DNA from: Burkholderia sp. Bp9143
GTDB lineage: Bacteria; Pseudomonadota; Gammaproteobacteria; Burkholderiales; Burkholderiaceae
Length of the DNA: 64,000 nt
Direction: 5' to 3'
Assembly: GCF_003853645.1 (NCBI RefSeq)
Contig: NZ_QTPO01000043.1
Span: forward strand, 1 to 64,000
In this document: one piece after another, positions 27,015 through 36,127 of the stretch
Layout of the letters: every line of letters starts with the position of its first letter
How positions within the stretch are numbered: position 1 is the stretch's first letter
The notes under the pieces: generated by a model
Databases searched by the model: none
Told to the model about the DNA's origin: nothing
What the model saw: the letters and a program-made list of their open reading frames with translations, nothing else
Made by a program: the position numbers and the translations under genes

Positions 27015-27428
27015 ATGAAGACCAAGTACGATTTATTGGAAATGAGAGATGTTTGGATCGATGCCTATATGAGCGGCGATGTCGATCAACTGAATTTTGT
27101 TGAGAGCGCTCATTTCTTCGTGAAGCGAGGAGGCCGGATACTGACTAAGCTCCAGCAAATATCCTCTATAGAACGGCACCTGTCCGAAAAAACCGGATTC
27201 AATTTGGGTCTGCATGTCCATACCGAGATCACGGTAATCGCAGAAGACCGCCACTGGGCATCGATCTCCGGAACTGGCTCGATGCGACGTGACGGACGAA
27301 CACTTACCCGGTTTGATTTTCTAGAACTATGGCTGGTCAACGACGATCGATGGCAGATCGCAGCGCTTTGCTACGACGAGAAAGAATGCGAAGACGAAGT
27401 GATGGCAGATCATCCGGATGACGAATAG
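27015..27428 (+). CDS. NTF2-like/SnoaL-fold protein (DUF4440-like)
   Basis: 137 aa. N-terminal helices (LLEMRDVWIDAYMSGDVDQLNFVESAHFFVKRGGRIL) and curved-sheet strands (GLHVHTEITVIAEDRHWASISGTGSM, RFDFLELWLVNDDRWQIAALCYDEKE) give the cone-shaped NTF2/SnoaL fold. Such proteins range from isomerases to binding proteins; no catalytic residues can be named. The GC content and codon use are clearly lower than its neighbours, suggesting recent transfer. A bidirectional terminator separates it from lipA. Confidence 0.6.
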   Translation: MKTKYDLLEMRDVWIDAYMSGDVDQLNFVESAHFFVKRGGRILTKLQQISSIERHLSEKTGFNLGLHVHTEITVIAEDRHWASISGTGSMRRDGRTLTRFDFLELWLVNDDRWQIAALCYDEKECEDEVMADHPDDE

Positions 27429-27461
27429 TGTCACCTATTTCAGGACGGGTCACTCGATACG

Positions 27462-27490
27462 AAAAAGCCCGCATCGCTGCGGGCTTTTTT
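27462..27490. terminator. Bidirectional intrinsic terminator
   Basis: AAAAAGCCCGC-ATCGCT-GCGGGCTTTTTT, 6-bp GC stem continued by A/T runs on both sides. It serves the NTF2-like gene (+) and lipA (-). Confidence 0.88.
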
Positions 27491-27527
27491 CGACTGCCTG
27501 ACTACTGCAGAGAAGCGAATGCGGTGC

Positions 27528-28520
27528 TCAGACCACCCCGGCCCCATGCGCCTGCAGATCGGCGTGATAGCTCGACCGCACCATCGCGCCGACGGCCGCG
27601 TGCGTGAAGCCCATCTTGTACGCCTCTTCCTCGTACATCTTGAACGTATCCGGATGCACGTACGCACGCACCGGCAGGTGGTGCTCCGACGGCTGCAGGT
27701 ACTGGCCGATCGTCAGCATGTCGACGTCGTGCGCGCGCAGGTCGCGCATCACCTGCAGGATTTCCTCTTCGGTTTCGCCGAGGCCGACCATCAGGCCCGA
27801 CTTGGTCGCGACGTCCGGATGCTGCGCCTTGAAGTCCTTCAGCAGCTTCAGCGAGTGCGCGTAGTCCGAACCCGGGCGCGCTTCCTTGTACAGGCGCGGC
27901 ACCGTTTCGAGGTTGTGGTTCATCACGTCGGGCGGTGCCGCGTTCAGGATCGAGATCGCGCGGTCGAGACGGCCGCGGAAGTCCGGCGTCAGGATCTCGA
28001 TGCGCGTTTCCGGCGACTGCTCGCGCACTTCGCGGATGCACTCGACGAAGTGGGCCGCGCCGCCGTCGCGCAGGTCGTCGCGGTCGACGCTCGTGATCAC
28101 CACGTACTTGAGCTTGAGCGCGGCGATCGTGCGTGCGAGGTTCTTCGGTTCATCCGTGTCGAGCGGATCGGGACGGCCGTGGCCGACGTCGCAGAACGGG
28201 CAGCGGCGCGTGCACTTGTCGCCCATGATCATGAACGTCGCGGTGCCCTTGCCGAAGCATTCGCCGATGTTCGGGCAGCTCGCTTCCTCGCACACGGTGT
28301 GCAGGTTGTGCTCGCGCAGGATCGTCTTGATCTCGTTGAAGCGCGAGCTGCCGGTGGCCGCCTTCACGCGGATCCACTCCGGCTTCTTCAGCTTCTCGAT
28401 CGGAATGACCTTGATCGGGATGCGCGCCGTCTTCGCCTGCGCCTTCTGCTTGGCGGTCGGATCGTAGGCAGGGGTCGCGGCCGAATCGGCCGGTGCGGGG
28501 GAAGCGGTAACGTCAGTCAT
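27528..28520 (-). CDS. Lipoyl synthase LipA
   Basis: 330 aa from ATG 28520. Radical-SAM protein with the CxxxCxxC motif in CTRRCPFCDVG and the second iron-sulfur cluster motif CEEASCPNIGEC near the N-terminus; also ITSVDRDDL and MVGLGETEEEI. Inserts two sulfurs into octanoyl groups on lipoyl domains of 2-oxoacid dehydrogenases and GcvH. Overlaps the end of lipB by 8 bp, so the two are translated together. Confidence 0.95.
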   Translation of the reverse strand: MTDVTASPAPADSAATPAYDPTAKQKAQAKTARIPIKVIPIEKLKKPEWIRVKAATGSSRFNEIKTILREHNLHTVCEEASCPNIGECFGKGTATFMIMGDKCTRRCPFCDVGHGRPDPLDTDEPKNLARTIAALKLKYVVITSVDRDDLRDGGAAHFVECIREVREQSPETRIEILTPDFRGRLDRAISILNAAPPDVMNHNLETVPRLYKEARPGSDYAHSLKLLKDFKAQHPDVATKSGLMVGLGETEEEILQVMRDLRAHDVDMLTIGQYLQPSEHHLPVRAYVHPDTFKMYEEEAYKMGFTHAAVGAMVRSSYHADLQAHGAGVV

Positions 28521-29268
28521 TCGAATGTTCCAGTGCCTGCGGCTTGTCGGCGGCCGCGGATTCGCCATCGAGGTTGGCAATCAGACGACCCACCAGCGTG
28601 TGGGCGACGTCGTTCCAGTCGGCGGCAACCTCGAGGCTCGCCATGTCGACGGTTTCCAGTCCGGCATAGCCGCACGGGTTGATCGCAAGAAACGGGCGCA
28701 GATCCATCTTCACGTTCAGGCTCAGCCCGTGATAGCTGCAGCCGTTGCGGATCTTCAGGCCGAGGGCCGCGATCTTCGCGCCTTCGTGCACGCCGGATGC
28801 CACGTAGATTCCCGGCGCGCCCGCCTTGCGGACCGAAGCGAGATTATACGCCGCGAGGGTTTCGATCACGGCCTCCTCGATCTTCGTCACGAGCGTGCGC
28901 ACCATCAGCTTGCGCCGGCGCAGGTCCAGCAGCAGATAGACGACGATCTGGCCGGGGCCGTGGTAGGTGATTTGTCCGCCGCGGTCGACCTTGACGAGCG
29001 GCACGCCGCTGTCGGCCACCAGCAGGTGGGCCGGGTCGCCGGCCTGGCCGAGCGTGTAGACGGGCGGATGCTCGACGACCCAGATCTCGTCGCCGGTGTC
29101 GGCCGTGCGCGTGTCGGTGAACGCGCGCATCGCGTCGAAGCTCGTCTCGTAGGCCTCGCTGCCCCGCCAGCGCACGGTGACCGGCGCGACAGGCTGAACC
29201 GGAGACCCGGCGGGCGATTCGGAAACAGCGACAGGCGTGGACACGATGGCAACCGGCGAGACGGACAT
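28513..29268 (-). CDS. Octanoyltransferase LipB
   Basis: 251 aa from ATG 29268. Core motifs: VVEHPPVYTLGQAG, RGGQITYHGPGQIV, and catalytic Cys in AINPCGYAGLE with the Lys of KIAALGLKI. The first ~30 residues (repeated V/A/P) are an extra leader compared with shorter LipB proteins, so translation might start later. Transfers octanoate from ACP to lipoyl domains; LipA acts next. First gene of lipB-lipA. Confidence 0.94.
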   Translation of the reverse strand: MSVSPVAIVSTPVAVSESPAGSPVQPVAPVTVRWRGSEAYETSFDAMRAFTDTRTADTGDEIWVVEHPPVYTLGQAGDPAHLLVADSGVPLVKVDRGGQITYHGPGQIVVYLLLDLRRRKLMVRTLVTKIEEAVIETLAAYNLASVRKAGAPGIYVASGVHEGAKIAALGLKIRNGCSYHGLSLNVKMDLRPFLAINPCGYAGLETVDMASLEVAADWNDVAHTLVGRLIANLDGESAAADKPQALEHSND

Positions 29269-29351
29269 GGGCGGTAGTTTACCGAAAACCCATGGGTCTC
29301 GCCGGCGTTGGAAGGGGACGGATCCGGGGTATCCGTCAGAGGAATGGCCTG

Positions 29352-29678
29352 TCAGACGGTGCGCCAGCCGTCGTGGAGCAGCGCATTCACGCGGTTGCGC
29401 AGCCGCGCGAGCACGCCGCGTGCGACTTCCCCGGCCGGCCGCGACACCGAGAACGCGACGTGCGCGCCCTGCCGGCCTTCCGCGCTGAGCCACAGCCGCT
29501 CGCCGCGACGCAGCCGGAGCGTCTCGCCGTCGACCAGGAAGTAGTCTTCGACGTCGTTGCTGCGCGTCGCCCACACCGGCCCGCATTGCACCGTCAGACG
29601 CGTGCTGCGTTGCACCTTCATCGGCACGGTCTCGCCCGCGGGGATTTCGAACGTGATGCTTGAAGAAATTTCTTGCAT
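29352..29678 (-). CDS. DUF2917 protein
   Basis: 108 aa from ATG 29678, preceded by GGAG. Cupin-like small beta protein: MKVQRSTRLTVQCGPVWATRSNDVEDYFLVDGETLRLRRGERLWL is the DUF2917 pattern. Function unknown. It is divergent from a LysR gene 102 bp away, an arrangement that suggests control by that regulator. It lies between the regulator and lipB, interrupting the otherwise conserved dacA-ybeD-lipB-lipA neighbourhood. Confidence 0.8.
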   Translation of the reverse strand: MQEISSSITFEIPAGETVPMKVQRSTRLTVQCGPVWATRSNDVEDYFLVDGETLRLRRGERLWLSAEGRQGAHVAFSVSRPAGEVARGVLARLRNRVNALLHDGWRTV

Positions 29679-29780
29679 GATCGACTCCGCCAATAAATGC
29701 TTCGATGGCTACAATCGTAATCACTTCAAGGCACCCGACCAAACGACCAATTTTCACGTCGATGTGAGGAAAATTAGCAA

Positions 29781-30770
29781 ATGGACCTCCGCCAGCTGCC
29801 TGCGCTGAACGCGATTCGCGCGTTCGAAGCCGCCGCCCGTCACGAGAATTTCTCCCGCGCCGCCGACGAGCTGTACGTCACGCACGGCGCGGTCAGCCAT
29901 CAGGTTCGCGCGCTCGAGGAGGAGCTCGGCGTGCAGCTGTTCACGCGCAACGGCAAGCGGCTGTGCCTGACCGACGCCGGCATGCGCTACGCGCAGCAGG
30001 TCCGTACCGCGCTGATGGTGATCGCCGATGCGACGCGCGAGGTACGCGCCAGCGACCGCGGACGGCGGCTGGTGGTGTCGATGCTGTCGTCGTTCGCCGC
30101 GCGCTTCATCACGCCACGCATCGGCACGTTCATCGAGCGGCATCCGGAAATCGACGTCGAACTCCAGTCGACCAACTCGCTCACCGATTTCGCGCGCGAC
30201 GACGTCGATCTCGCGATCCGCTTCGGCTCCGGCAGCTATCCGGGGCTGCATGTCGAGCCGTTGTTCGAAGAGGTGTTCTTTCCGGCGTGCTCGCCGACGC
30301 TGAACGGCGGCAAGCTGCCGCAGACGCCCGCCGATCTCGTGCACTACAACCTGCTGCGCTCGGACGACGAGCTGTGGCGGCCGTGGTTCGACGCGGCGGG
30401 GCTCGATACGCTGACCGAGCCGAAACGGGGGATTCTGTACCAGGATTCGTCGAACCTGCTGCTGGCCGCGATCGACGGTCAGGGCATCGCGCTGGTGCGC
30501 CGCTCGCTCGCGGTGCACGACCTGCTGGACGGGCGCCTCGTGCGCCTGTTCGACATCGACGGGCAGAGCCCGTGGCACTATTTTTTCGTGTGTCCGCCGC
30601 CGCTCCTGAACACGCCGCGCGTGCAGGCGTTCAGGACCTGGCTGCTTCAGGAAGTCGCCGCGTACCAGCTGCTGTGCGACGAACTGGACGCGCGGCGCGC
30701 GGCGGGGAAGACCGCCGCCGAGTGCGCGCGGGAAGGAGGATGGAAAGCGGCGCTCAGAGCACGACCTTGA
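29781..30770 (+). CDS. LysR-family regulator, GcvA-like
   Basis: 329 aa. N-terminus LPALNAIRAFEAAARHENFSRAADELYVTHGAVSHQVRALEEELGVQLF is the GcvA-type winged HTH; the effector domain has DDVDLAIRFGSG and ends with a helical tail. Probably regulates itself and the divergent DUF2917 gene. Its 3' end overlaps the convergent ybeD-like gene by 17 bp. Confidence 0.85.
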   Translation: MDLRQLPALNAIRAFEAAARHENFSRAADELYVTHGAVSHQVRALEEELGVQLFTRNGKRLCLTDAGMRYAQQVRTALMVIADATREVRASDRGRRLVVSMLSSFAARFITPRIGTFIERHPEIDVELQSTNSLTDFARDDVDLAIRFGSGSYPGLHVEPLFEEVFFPACSPTLNGGKLPQTPADLVHYNLLRSDDELWRPWFDAAGLDTLTEPKRGILYQDSSNLLLAAIDGQGIALVRRSLAVHDLLDGRLVRLFDIDGQSPWHYFFVCPPPLLNTPRVQAFRTWLLQEVAAYQLLCDELDARRAAGKTAAECAREGGWKAALRARP

Positions 30771-31062
30771 CCATCGGATGGCCGGTCAGCGCGCGATAGA
30801 TGTCGTCGAGCTGTTGCTGGCTCGTCGCGCGCACGGTGATCGTGAGGCCGGTGTAGTTACCGCCGCTCGATGCGCGCTCCTCGATCTTCTCGACGTCGAT
30901 CTCGTTGTCGTGGACGGACACGACCTTGAAGATCGTGTCCTTGAATTCCGGGTGCGCCTTGCCCATGATCTTGATCGGGAAATCGCACGGGAACTCCAGC
31001 AGCGACTCCTTCCGGGTATCGATCGCGCCGGTCACCTCGATGGTTTTGGTCGGTTCGCTCAT
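30754..31062 (-). CDS. YbeD-like DUF493 protein
   Basis: 102 aa from ATG 31062 (tandem ATGs at 31065/31062; GGAGA upstream). The sequence ESLLEFPCDFPIKIMGKAHPEF...YTGLTITVRATSQQQLDDIYRALTGHPMVKVVL is the ACT-like DUF493/YbeD family. It is found next to lipB-lipA and dacA in many proteobacteria, and a regulatory role in lipoate or D-Ala metabolism has been suggested but not proved. Start overlaps the stop of the upstream transaminase gene. Confidence 0.88.
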   Translation of the reverse strand: MSEPTKTIEVTGAIDTRKESLLEFPCDFPIKIMGKAHPEFKDTIFKVVSVHDNEIDVEKIEERASSGGNYTGLTITVRATSQQQLDDIYRALTGHPMVKVVL

Positions 31063-31988
31063 CATTTTCTCCGGGTTAGGTCAAACTGTTCAAACTCGCG
31101 TGCCTTCGCACGCTGGTACGCGTCGTACAACGCCGCGAATACGGGGCCCGGCTTGCCGCCCTGCACGGGCAGGTCGTCGAGCGACGTGACGGGCAGAATT
31201 TCCTTCGTGGCCGACGTGATCATGATCTCGTCCGCCGAGCGCAGCTCGACTTCGCTGATCTCGCGCGCGACGAACGGAATGCCGCATTCGTCAGCCAGCT
31301 GCTCGACCAGCGCGTAGCGGATCCCTTCGAGGATCTTGTTGCTGCGCGGCGGCGCCGCCAACTCGCCGTTCTTCACGACCCACACGTTCGACGACGAGCC
31401 TTCGGTCACGTTGCCGTCGCGCAGCTGGATCGTCTCGAACGCGTCGCGTTCGGCCGCATGCTGCGCCATCAGCACGTTGCCGAGCAGCGAAATCGACTTG
31501 ATGTCGCAATGCAGCCAGCGGCGATCCTCGGCCGTCACGCAACGCACGCCCTGCGCGCGCTCCGCTTCCGACGGCAGGCGCAGCGGGCTCGTCATCGCGA
31601 ACACCGTCGGCACCGTATTCGCCGGGAACGCGTGGCCGCGCTTCGCGACGCCGCGCGTCACCTGCAGGTAGACAAGCGCATTGCCGTCGCCGAGGCCTTC
31701 CGCATTCGCGGCGACCACGCGCTCGATCAACGCGCGCCAGCCGGCCGCGTCATGCGGATTCTCGATGCCGATCTTCTTCAGGCTGCGCGCGAGCCGCTCC
31801 AGATGCTGTTCGATCCGGAACGGCACGTGCGCGCCGTCGTGCGCATACACGGGGACGACTTCATACACGCCATCGCCGAAGATGAACCCGCGGTCGAGCA
31901 CCGGGACCCGGGCTTCCGACAGCGGCACCATTTCCTCCTGCGACGACACGCTGAGGTAGACGATCGGTTCGAATTCGGCTTGGCTCAT
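31062..31988 (-). CDS. D-amino-acid transaminase (class IV)
   Basis: 308 aa. PLP fold-type IV enzyme: VPVLDRGFIFGDGVYEVVPVY, PLP lysine in LHCDIKSISLLGNVLM, and GNVTEGSSSNVWVV. Converts D-alanine/D-glutamate with 2-oxoacids, supplying peptidoglycan precursors; a branched-chain or aminodeoxychorismate lyase role is less likely given the neighbourhood. Lies between ybeD and the D,D-carboxypeptidase gene, which releases D-alanine. Confidence 0.87.
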   Translation of the reverse strand: MSQAEFEPIVYLSVSSQEEMVPLSEARVPVLDRGFIFGDGVYEVVPVYAHDGAHVPFRIEQHLERLARSLKKIGIENPHDAAGWRALIERVVAANAEGLGDGNALVYLQVTRGVAKRGHAFPANTVPTVFAMTSPLRLPSEAERAQGVRCVTAEDRRWLHCDIKSISLLGNVLMAQHAAERDAFETIQLRDGNVTEGSSSNVWVVKNGELAAPPRSNKILEGIRYALVEQLADECGIPFVAREISEVELRSADEIMITSATKEILPVTSLDDLPVQGGKPGPVFAALYDAYQRAKAREFEQFDLTRRK

Positions 31989-32036
31989 GGCTATACCAGA
32001 TGGGGATGAAGTCGTGAAAACAAAGGCCCGTCGCGC

Positions 32037-33353
32037 TTACTTCTTCTTGCTGAACATCAGCAGGATCGAGTCCCAGATACGGCCGAAGATACCCGCTTCC
32101 GGCACCGCCTGCAGCGCGACGACCGGGAACTCCGACAGCGTCTTGCCGTCGGCGACGATCTTCACGGTACCGACCTGCTGGCCTTCCGCGAGCGGCGCGA
32201 TCAGCGGCGCGTTGACCTCGACTTCCGGCTTGACCTTGTCGCCCAGGCCGCGCGGCACGGTCACCCACTGGTCGCCCTTCACGCCGACCTGCACGGTGTT
32301 TTCCTTGCCCTTGTAGATGCGCGGCGTCGACATCGCCTGGCCGCCCTTGAACAGGCGCACCGCGTCGAACGCGCTATAGCCGTAGTTCAGCATCTTCATG
32401 CTGTCCTGCGTGCGCTCGCCTTCCTTCTGCTCGCCCATCATCACCGACACGAGACGGCGCTGGCCGTCGACACCCGGGATCGCGCGCTTGGCCGATGCGA
32501 TCAGACAGTAGCCGGCCGCCTGCGTATGGCCCGTCTTCAGGCCGTCGACGGTCGGATCCAGCCACAGCAGCCGGTTGCGGTTGCCCTGGCGGATGTTGTT
32601 GTACTTGAATTCCTTCTCCGAGAAGATGCTGTAGTACTGCGGGAAATCGCGGACCAGGTGCGCGGACAGCTTCGCGAGGTCGCCGGCCGTCGTGTAGTGG
32701 TTCGGGTCGGGCATGCCGTTCACGTCGGCGAAGTGCGTGCCCTTCATGCCGAGGCGCGCCGCCTCGTCGTTCATCATCGTGACGAACTGCCCTTCGCTGC
32801 CGCCGACCAGTTCGGCCAGCGCGATCGCGGCGTCGTTGCCCGACTGGATGATCATCCCGTACACGAGGTCGTGCACCGACACCGGCTTGTCCGCCTCGAT
32901 GAACATGCGCGACTCGTCGGTGCCGACGCGGCGCACGGCGGCGCTCGGCGTGACGATCTGCTCCATCGAGATCTTCTTCTTGTCGAGCGCCTCGAACACC
33001 AGGTAGGCCGTCATCAGCTTCGTCAGCGAGGCGGGCTCGACGCGCTCGTCGGCGTTGCCCGATGCGAGCACCGTGTTGCTCGTCGCATCGACGAGCACCC
33101 ACGAGCGCGCGTTCACGCCCGGCGGCGGCACCGCGCCCGGCATGAAGGTCGCGGGCGCGCCGGTGAACTGCTCGGCGGCGGCGGCCGGCGCGGCATGCGC
33201 GGCCTTGGCCTTGGCGGCTGGCTTCGCCTCGGCGACGACGATCGTCGACGCGAGCGCGACGGGCAGCATCACGCCCAGCGCGACGTTGCGCGCGGCGGTG
33301 CCGAAGGCGATGGAAGAAGCGAGGGACTTGAGGCCTTGGGGAGACAGACGCAT
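32037..33353 (-). CDS. D-alanyl-D-alanine carboxypeptidase (PBP5/6 type)
   Basis: 438 aa. Signal peptide in the first ~40 residues, then an Ala/Lys linker. Active-site triad motifs: SLTK (S-x-x-K), SGN in MIIQSGNDAAIA, and KTG in DGLKTGHTQAAGYC. The C-terminal beta domain ends with an amphipathic membrane anchor (FGRIWDSILLMFSKKK). Trims the terminal D-Ala of peptidoglycan pentapeptides in the periplasm. Confidence 0.93.
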   Translation of the reverse strand: MRLSPQGLKSLASSIAFGTAARNVALGVMLPVALASTIVVAEAKPAAKAKAAHAAPAAAAEQFTGAPATFMPGAVPPPGVNARSWVLVDATSNTVLASGNADERVEPASLTKLMTAYLVFEALDKKKISMEQIVTPSAAVRRVGTDESRMFIEADKPVSVHDLVYGMIIQSGNDAAIALAELVGGSEGQFVTMMNDEAARLGMKGTHFADVNGMPDPNHYTTAGDLAKLSAHLVRDFPQYYSIFSEKEFKYNNIRQGNRNRLLWLDPTVDGLKTGHTQAAGYCLIASAKRAIPGVDGQRRLVSVMMGEQKEGERTQDSMKMLNYGYSAFDAVRLFKGGQAMSTPRIYKGKENTVQVGVKGDQWVTVPRGLGDKVKPEVEVNAPLIAPLAEGQQVGTVKIVADGKTLSEFPVVALQAVPEAGIFGRIWDSILLMFSKKK

Positions 33354-33838
33354 GATCGATTCAGGCTGGTGGCAGAAAGTGCGGCGCGAAACGCGCAGGG
33401 GTTGAACGGCAAGGCGGCGGGCGTTCCGGCGTTCGTCCGACTGTGTCGGACGGCGCGAAACGCGCCGGTTGGACTCGTGCGGACGCGTTCGGTTCGCGGC
33501 CGTCGCGAGCGGGCGGACAGGCGCGAAACGAGCGCCGCATGGGCCCAGCCGGGCCGCGGGCGACGCGAAATGCGGCCATTATACGTGGCCGCGAATGGCG
33601 TTTTCGCGAACCGTGGCCCGGGTGGCCGCACACCGGCTTCGAGAGGATAGCGCGGCTTCGCTGCGGGGAATCGTGCTCGAAGCCGCGCGAAAGGCGTGCG
33701 CAGGCGCTCTGCAAGTCGGGTTGCGCCGCGCGAGAGCGGGCCATGTGCGACCGTGCCGTGACACGATGCGGCGCGATGTCGCGCGAGCGGCGACATCGCG
33801 GTCGTGCGGCAGCGACGCCGCACGCCGGGTTCAGCGAA
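33354..33838. other. dacC upstream region with repeated palindromes
   Basis: 485 bp without a gene. GGCGCGAAACGCGC occurs at 33383 and 33452, and a one-mismatch copy at 33520, so about every 68-69 bp. The copy at 33451-33467 is a perfect hairpin (CGGCGCG-AAA-CGCGCCG) and directly follows another (CGTCCGA-CTGTG-TCGGACG, 33434-33452). Confidence 0.6.
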
Positions 33839-34483
33839 TCAACGCCACGCGTCGACGATGATGCGCTTCAACACGTGCAGCTTGCGATGGAAGAAGTGCT
33901 CGGCGCCGGGGACCACGACGACCGGCAGTTCCTGCGGCCGCGCCCAGTCGTAGACCGATCCGATCGGCACCGTGTCGTCGGTTTCGCCGTGGATCACGAG
34001 CGTGTTCTCCGGCACGTCGGCGACCTGCCAGCGGCTCGCGGCGGTGCCGACGAACACCATCCGCTCGATCGTCTCGCCCGCGTCGCGCAGCCGCTTCGCG
34101 ACATGCGACAGCACGAAGGTGCCGAACGAGAAGCCCGCGAGCACGAGCGGAAGATCCGCATACGCGGGCTGCGCGCGCATGTGCGCGAGCACGGCAAGCA
34201 GGTCGTCGGCCTCGCCGATGCCGTTGTCGTGCACGCCCTCGGTCGCGCCGACGCCGCGGAAGTTCGACCGGAACACCACATAGTCGAGCTGGACCAGCGT
34301 GCGCGCGAGCGTTTGCGCGACCTTGTTGTCCATCGTGCCGCCGAACAGCGGATGCGGGTGTGCGACAAGCGCGATGCCGCGCGGTGCGGCGCTGCCTTCG
34401 CGCACGGCGTCCGGCAGGTCGACCGCAATTTCGATCTGCCCGACCGGGCCGGCGATCAGCGACTTCTGCGTATGAACGTTCAT
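33839..34483 (-). CDS. Alpha/beta hydrolase
   Basis: 214 aa. Short alpha/beta-hydrolase with HPHPLFGGTMDNKV near the N-terminus (oxyanion region), nucleophile Ser in LAGFSFGTFV, acid in HGETDDTVP and His in GAEHFFHRK. This is the DUF-type 'CIA30-like/dienelactone-like' hydrolase common in proteobacteria; substrate unknown. Followed upstream by the ferredoxin gene, 13 bp away. Confidence 0.82.
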   Translation of the reverse strand: MNVHTQKSLIAGPVGQIEIAVDLPDAVREGSAAPRGIALVAHPHPLFGGTMDNKVAQTLARTLVQLDYVVFRSNFRGVGATEGVHDNGIGEADDLLAVLAHMRAQPAYADLPLVLAGFSFGTFVLSHVAKRLRDAGETIERMVFVGTAASRWQVADVPENTLVIHGETDDTVPIGSVYDWARPQELPVVVVPGAEHFFHRKLHVLKRIIVDAWR

Positions 34484-34496
34484 TCGGCCGGCCCGC

Positions 34497-34814
34497 TCAG
34501 ATCTTCAGGCGGTCGACGACCTTGCCGTCGCGCAGGTGCGATTCGACGATCTCGTCGATGTCGGCCTGGTCGACGTACGTGTACCACGTGCCTTCCGGGT
34601 ACACGACCATCACGGGCCCTTCCTCGCAGCGGTCGAGGCAGCCGGCCTTGTTGATACGGACCTTGCCGGGCCCCGCGAGGCCGAGTTCCTTCACGCGCTT
34701 TTTCGCATATTCCTGCATGGTCTGCGCATCGCATTGCGCGCAACTCGGACGCTCGGCGCCCGGTTCGCGCTGGTTCAGGCAGAAGAAGACGTGGTGCTGG
34801 TAGTAGGAATCCAT
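34497..34814 (-). CDS. Thioredoxin-like [2Fe-2S] ferredoxin
   Basis: 105 aa from ATG 34814. Cysteines at C12, C25 and C28 and the later pair in NKAGCLDRCEEGPVMVVYPEGTWYT match the thioredoxin-fold 2Fe-2S ferredoxins related to the NuoE family. Small soluble electron carrier; its partner is unknown. The start is chosen because residues before it are arginine-rich and family-unlike. Probably co-transcribed with the hydrolase gene downstream. Confidence 0.85.
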   Translation of the reverse strand: MDSYYQHHVFFCLNQREPGAERPSCAQCDAQTMQEYAKKRVKELGLAGPGKVRINKAGCLDRCEEGPVMVVYPEGTWYTYVDQADIDEIVESHLRDGKVVDRLKI

Positions 34815-34956
34815 GATGGTGACGAGCAGCCCGGCGCGGTGCCGGGCGAAAAGAGAGGCGATTGCCGTTGCGCGCGGCAACGGAGGTGCGGACGATTATA
34901 ACGAGCGGCGCGCGCCGCTGCCCGCGATCGAGACGTGGCCGCCCTGCCCTGCCGCG

Positions 34957-36108
34957 TCAGCGCCGCGGCGCGGCCGGCAGCCACGCATGCTCGACGCGCT
35001 GGCCGAGCCAGATCAGCGCCGCGTAGGGCCAGATCCACGCGAGCCAGCGCGCGATGCTGTTGAAGTGCACGTAGCGCCCCTGCCGCCAGCCCGACAGCGT
35101 GAAGTCGAAGAACGGGTTGACGGGCAGCAGGTTGACGAGCGCCACGCCGGCCAGCAGCGCGAGCGCCGCGAGCAGCGCGCGCCACGCGGCCGGCACGCGC
35201 AATGCGAGCAAGGCCGCCGCGAAGCCGAGCTCGATGCCGAGCCGCGCGCCGGGCGTCGCCCACACGACGACGAGGCCGGTGGTCGACTGCATGAAGGTCG
35301 CGGCCGCCTTCAGCGCGAGCGTCGCGGCAACGAACGCGATCAGGAGCCGCACGCGCGGCGCGCCGGCGCGCATCGCGAGCGACGCGATCGCCAGCGCGGC
35401 GAACAGCATCAGCCCGCCGAGCGCGGCTTCCCACGCGGAGTCGGACAGCCAGCCGTCGACGCGCTCGGGCCATTCGCTCACGCGCCACGCGGCCGGCAGC
35501 CAGGCGAGCAGCGCATCCTGCATCGACCCGTCGGCGCGTTCCCACAGCGCGGCCGGCCAGTCGCCGATGCCGAACAGGAACGGCGACGGAAACAGGATCG
35601 CGAACGGCCACAGCCCGGCGAGCAGCAGCGGCGTCGCGCCGTCGGTCTCGAACCACGCGAAGCGCAGCCGGCGCAACGCGCCGCGATCGAGCAGCGCGCC
35701 GGTGGCCGGTGCCGCGAGCGCCGCGCCGAGCAGCGCGCCGAGCGCGTTGGCCGCGAGGTCGAGATTCGATGCGACGCGCGTCGGCAGGTAGGTCTGCAGT
35801 GCCTCCATCGACCCCGACAACAGCACGCCGAGACCGCCCATGATCAGCGTCGCGGCCACGCCGCGCCAGCGCGGGTGCAGCGCGAGCACGCCGAGTGCGC
35901 CGAACGGCATGTACCCGAGCACGTTGGTGACCACATCGAACGCGGTCACATAGCGCTGCATCGGCGCAAACAGATAGTCGAACGGCCCGATGCCGAGCGA
36001 CACCCAGCCGTCGAACGGATACAGCGAGGCATAGACGATGAGCGCCGCATACGCGGCGAACGCCTGCCGCGCCAGCGACGACACGCGCGACGTACCCGGC
36101 ACGCTCAT
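34957..36108 (-). CDS. VanZ-like membrane protein
   Basis: 383 aa from ATG 36108. About nine or ten membrane helices; the N-terminal third has the VanZ pattern (VIYASLYPFDGWV, FDVVTNVLGYMPFGALGVLAL, GSMEALQTYLPTRVASNLDLAANALGALLGA). VanZ proteins are linked to glycopeptide tolerance in some bacteria, but most family members have unknown roles. It is the last gene after the MCE-type lipid transport operon (gap 19 bp), so it may take part in envelope lipid handling. Confidence 0.82.
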   Translation of the reverse strand: MSVPGTSRVSSLARQAFAAYAALIVYASLYPFDGWVSLGIGPFDYLFAPMQRYVTAFDVVTNVLGYMPFGALGVLALHPRWRGVAATLIMGGLGVLLSGSMEALQTYLPTRVASNLDLAANALGALLGAALAAPATGALLDRGALRRLRFAWFETDGATPLLLAGLWPFAILFPSPFLFGIGDWPAALWERADGSMQDALLAWLPAAWRVSEWPERVDGWLSDSAWEAALGGLMLFAALAIASLAMRAGAPRVRLLIAFVAATLALKAAATFMQSTTGLVVVWATPGARLGIELGFAAALLALRVPAAWRALLAALALLAGVALVNLLPVNPFFDFTLSGWRQGRYVHFNSIARWLAWIWPYAALIWLGQRVEHAWLPAAPRR

Positions 36109-36127
36109 CGCGGCTGCGCGCGGTGCG

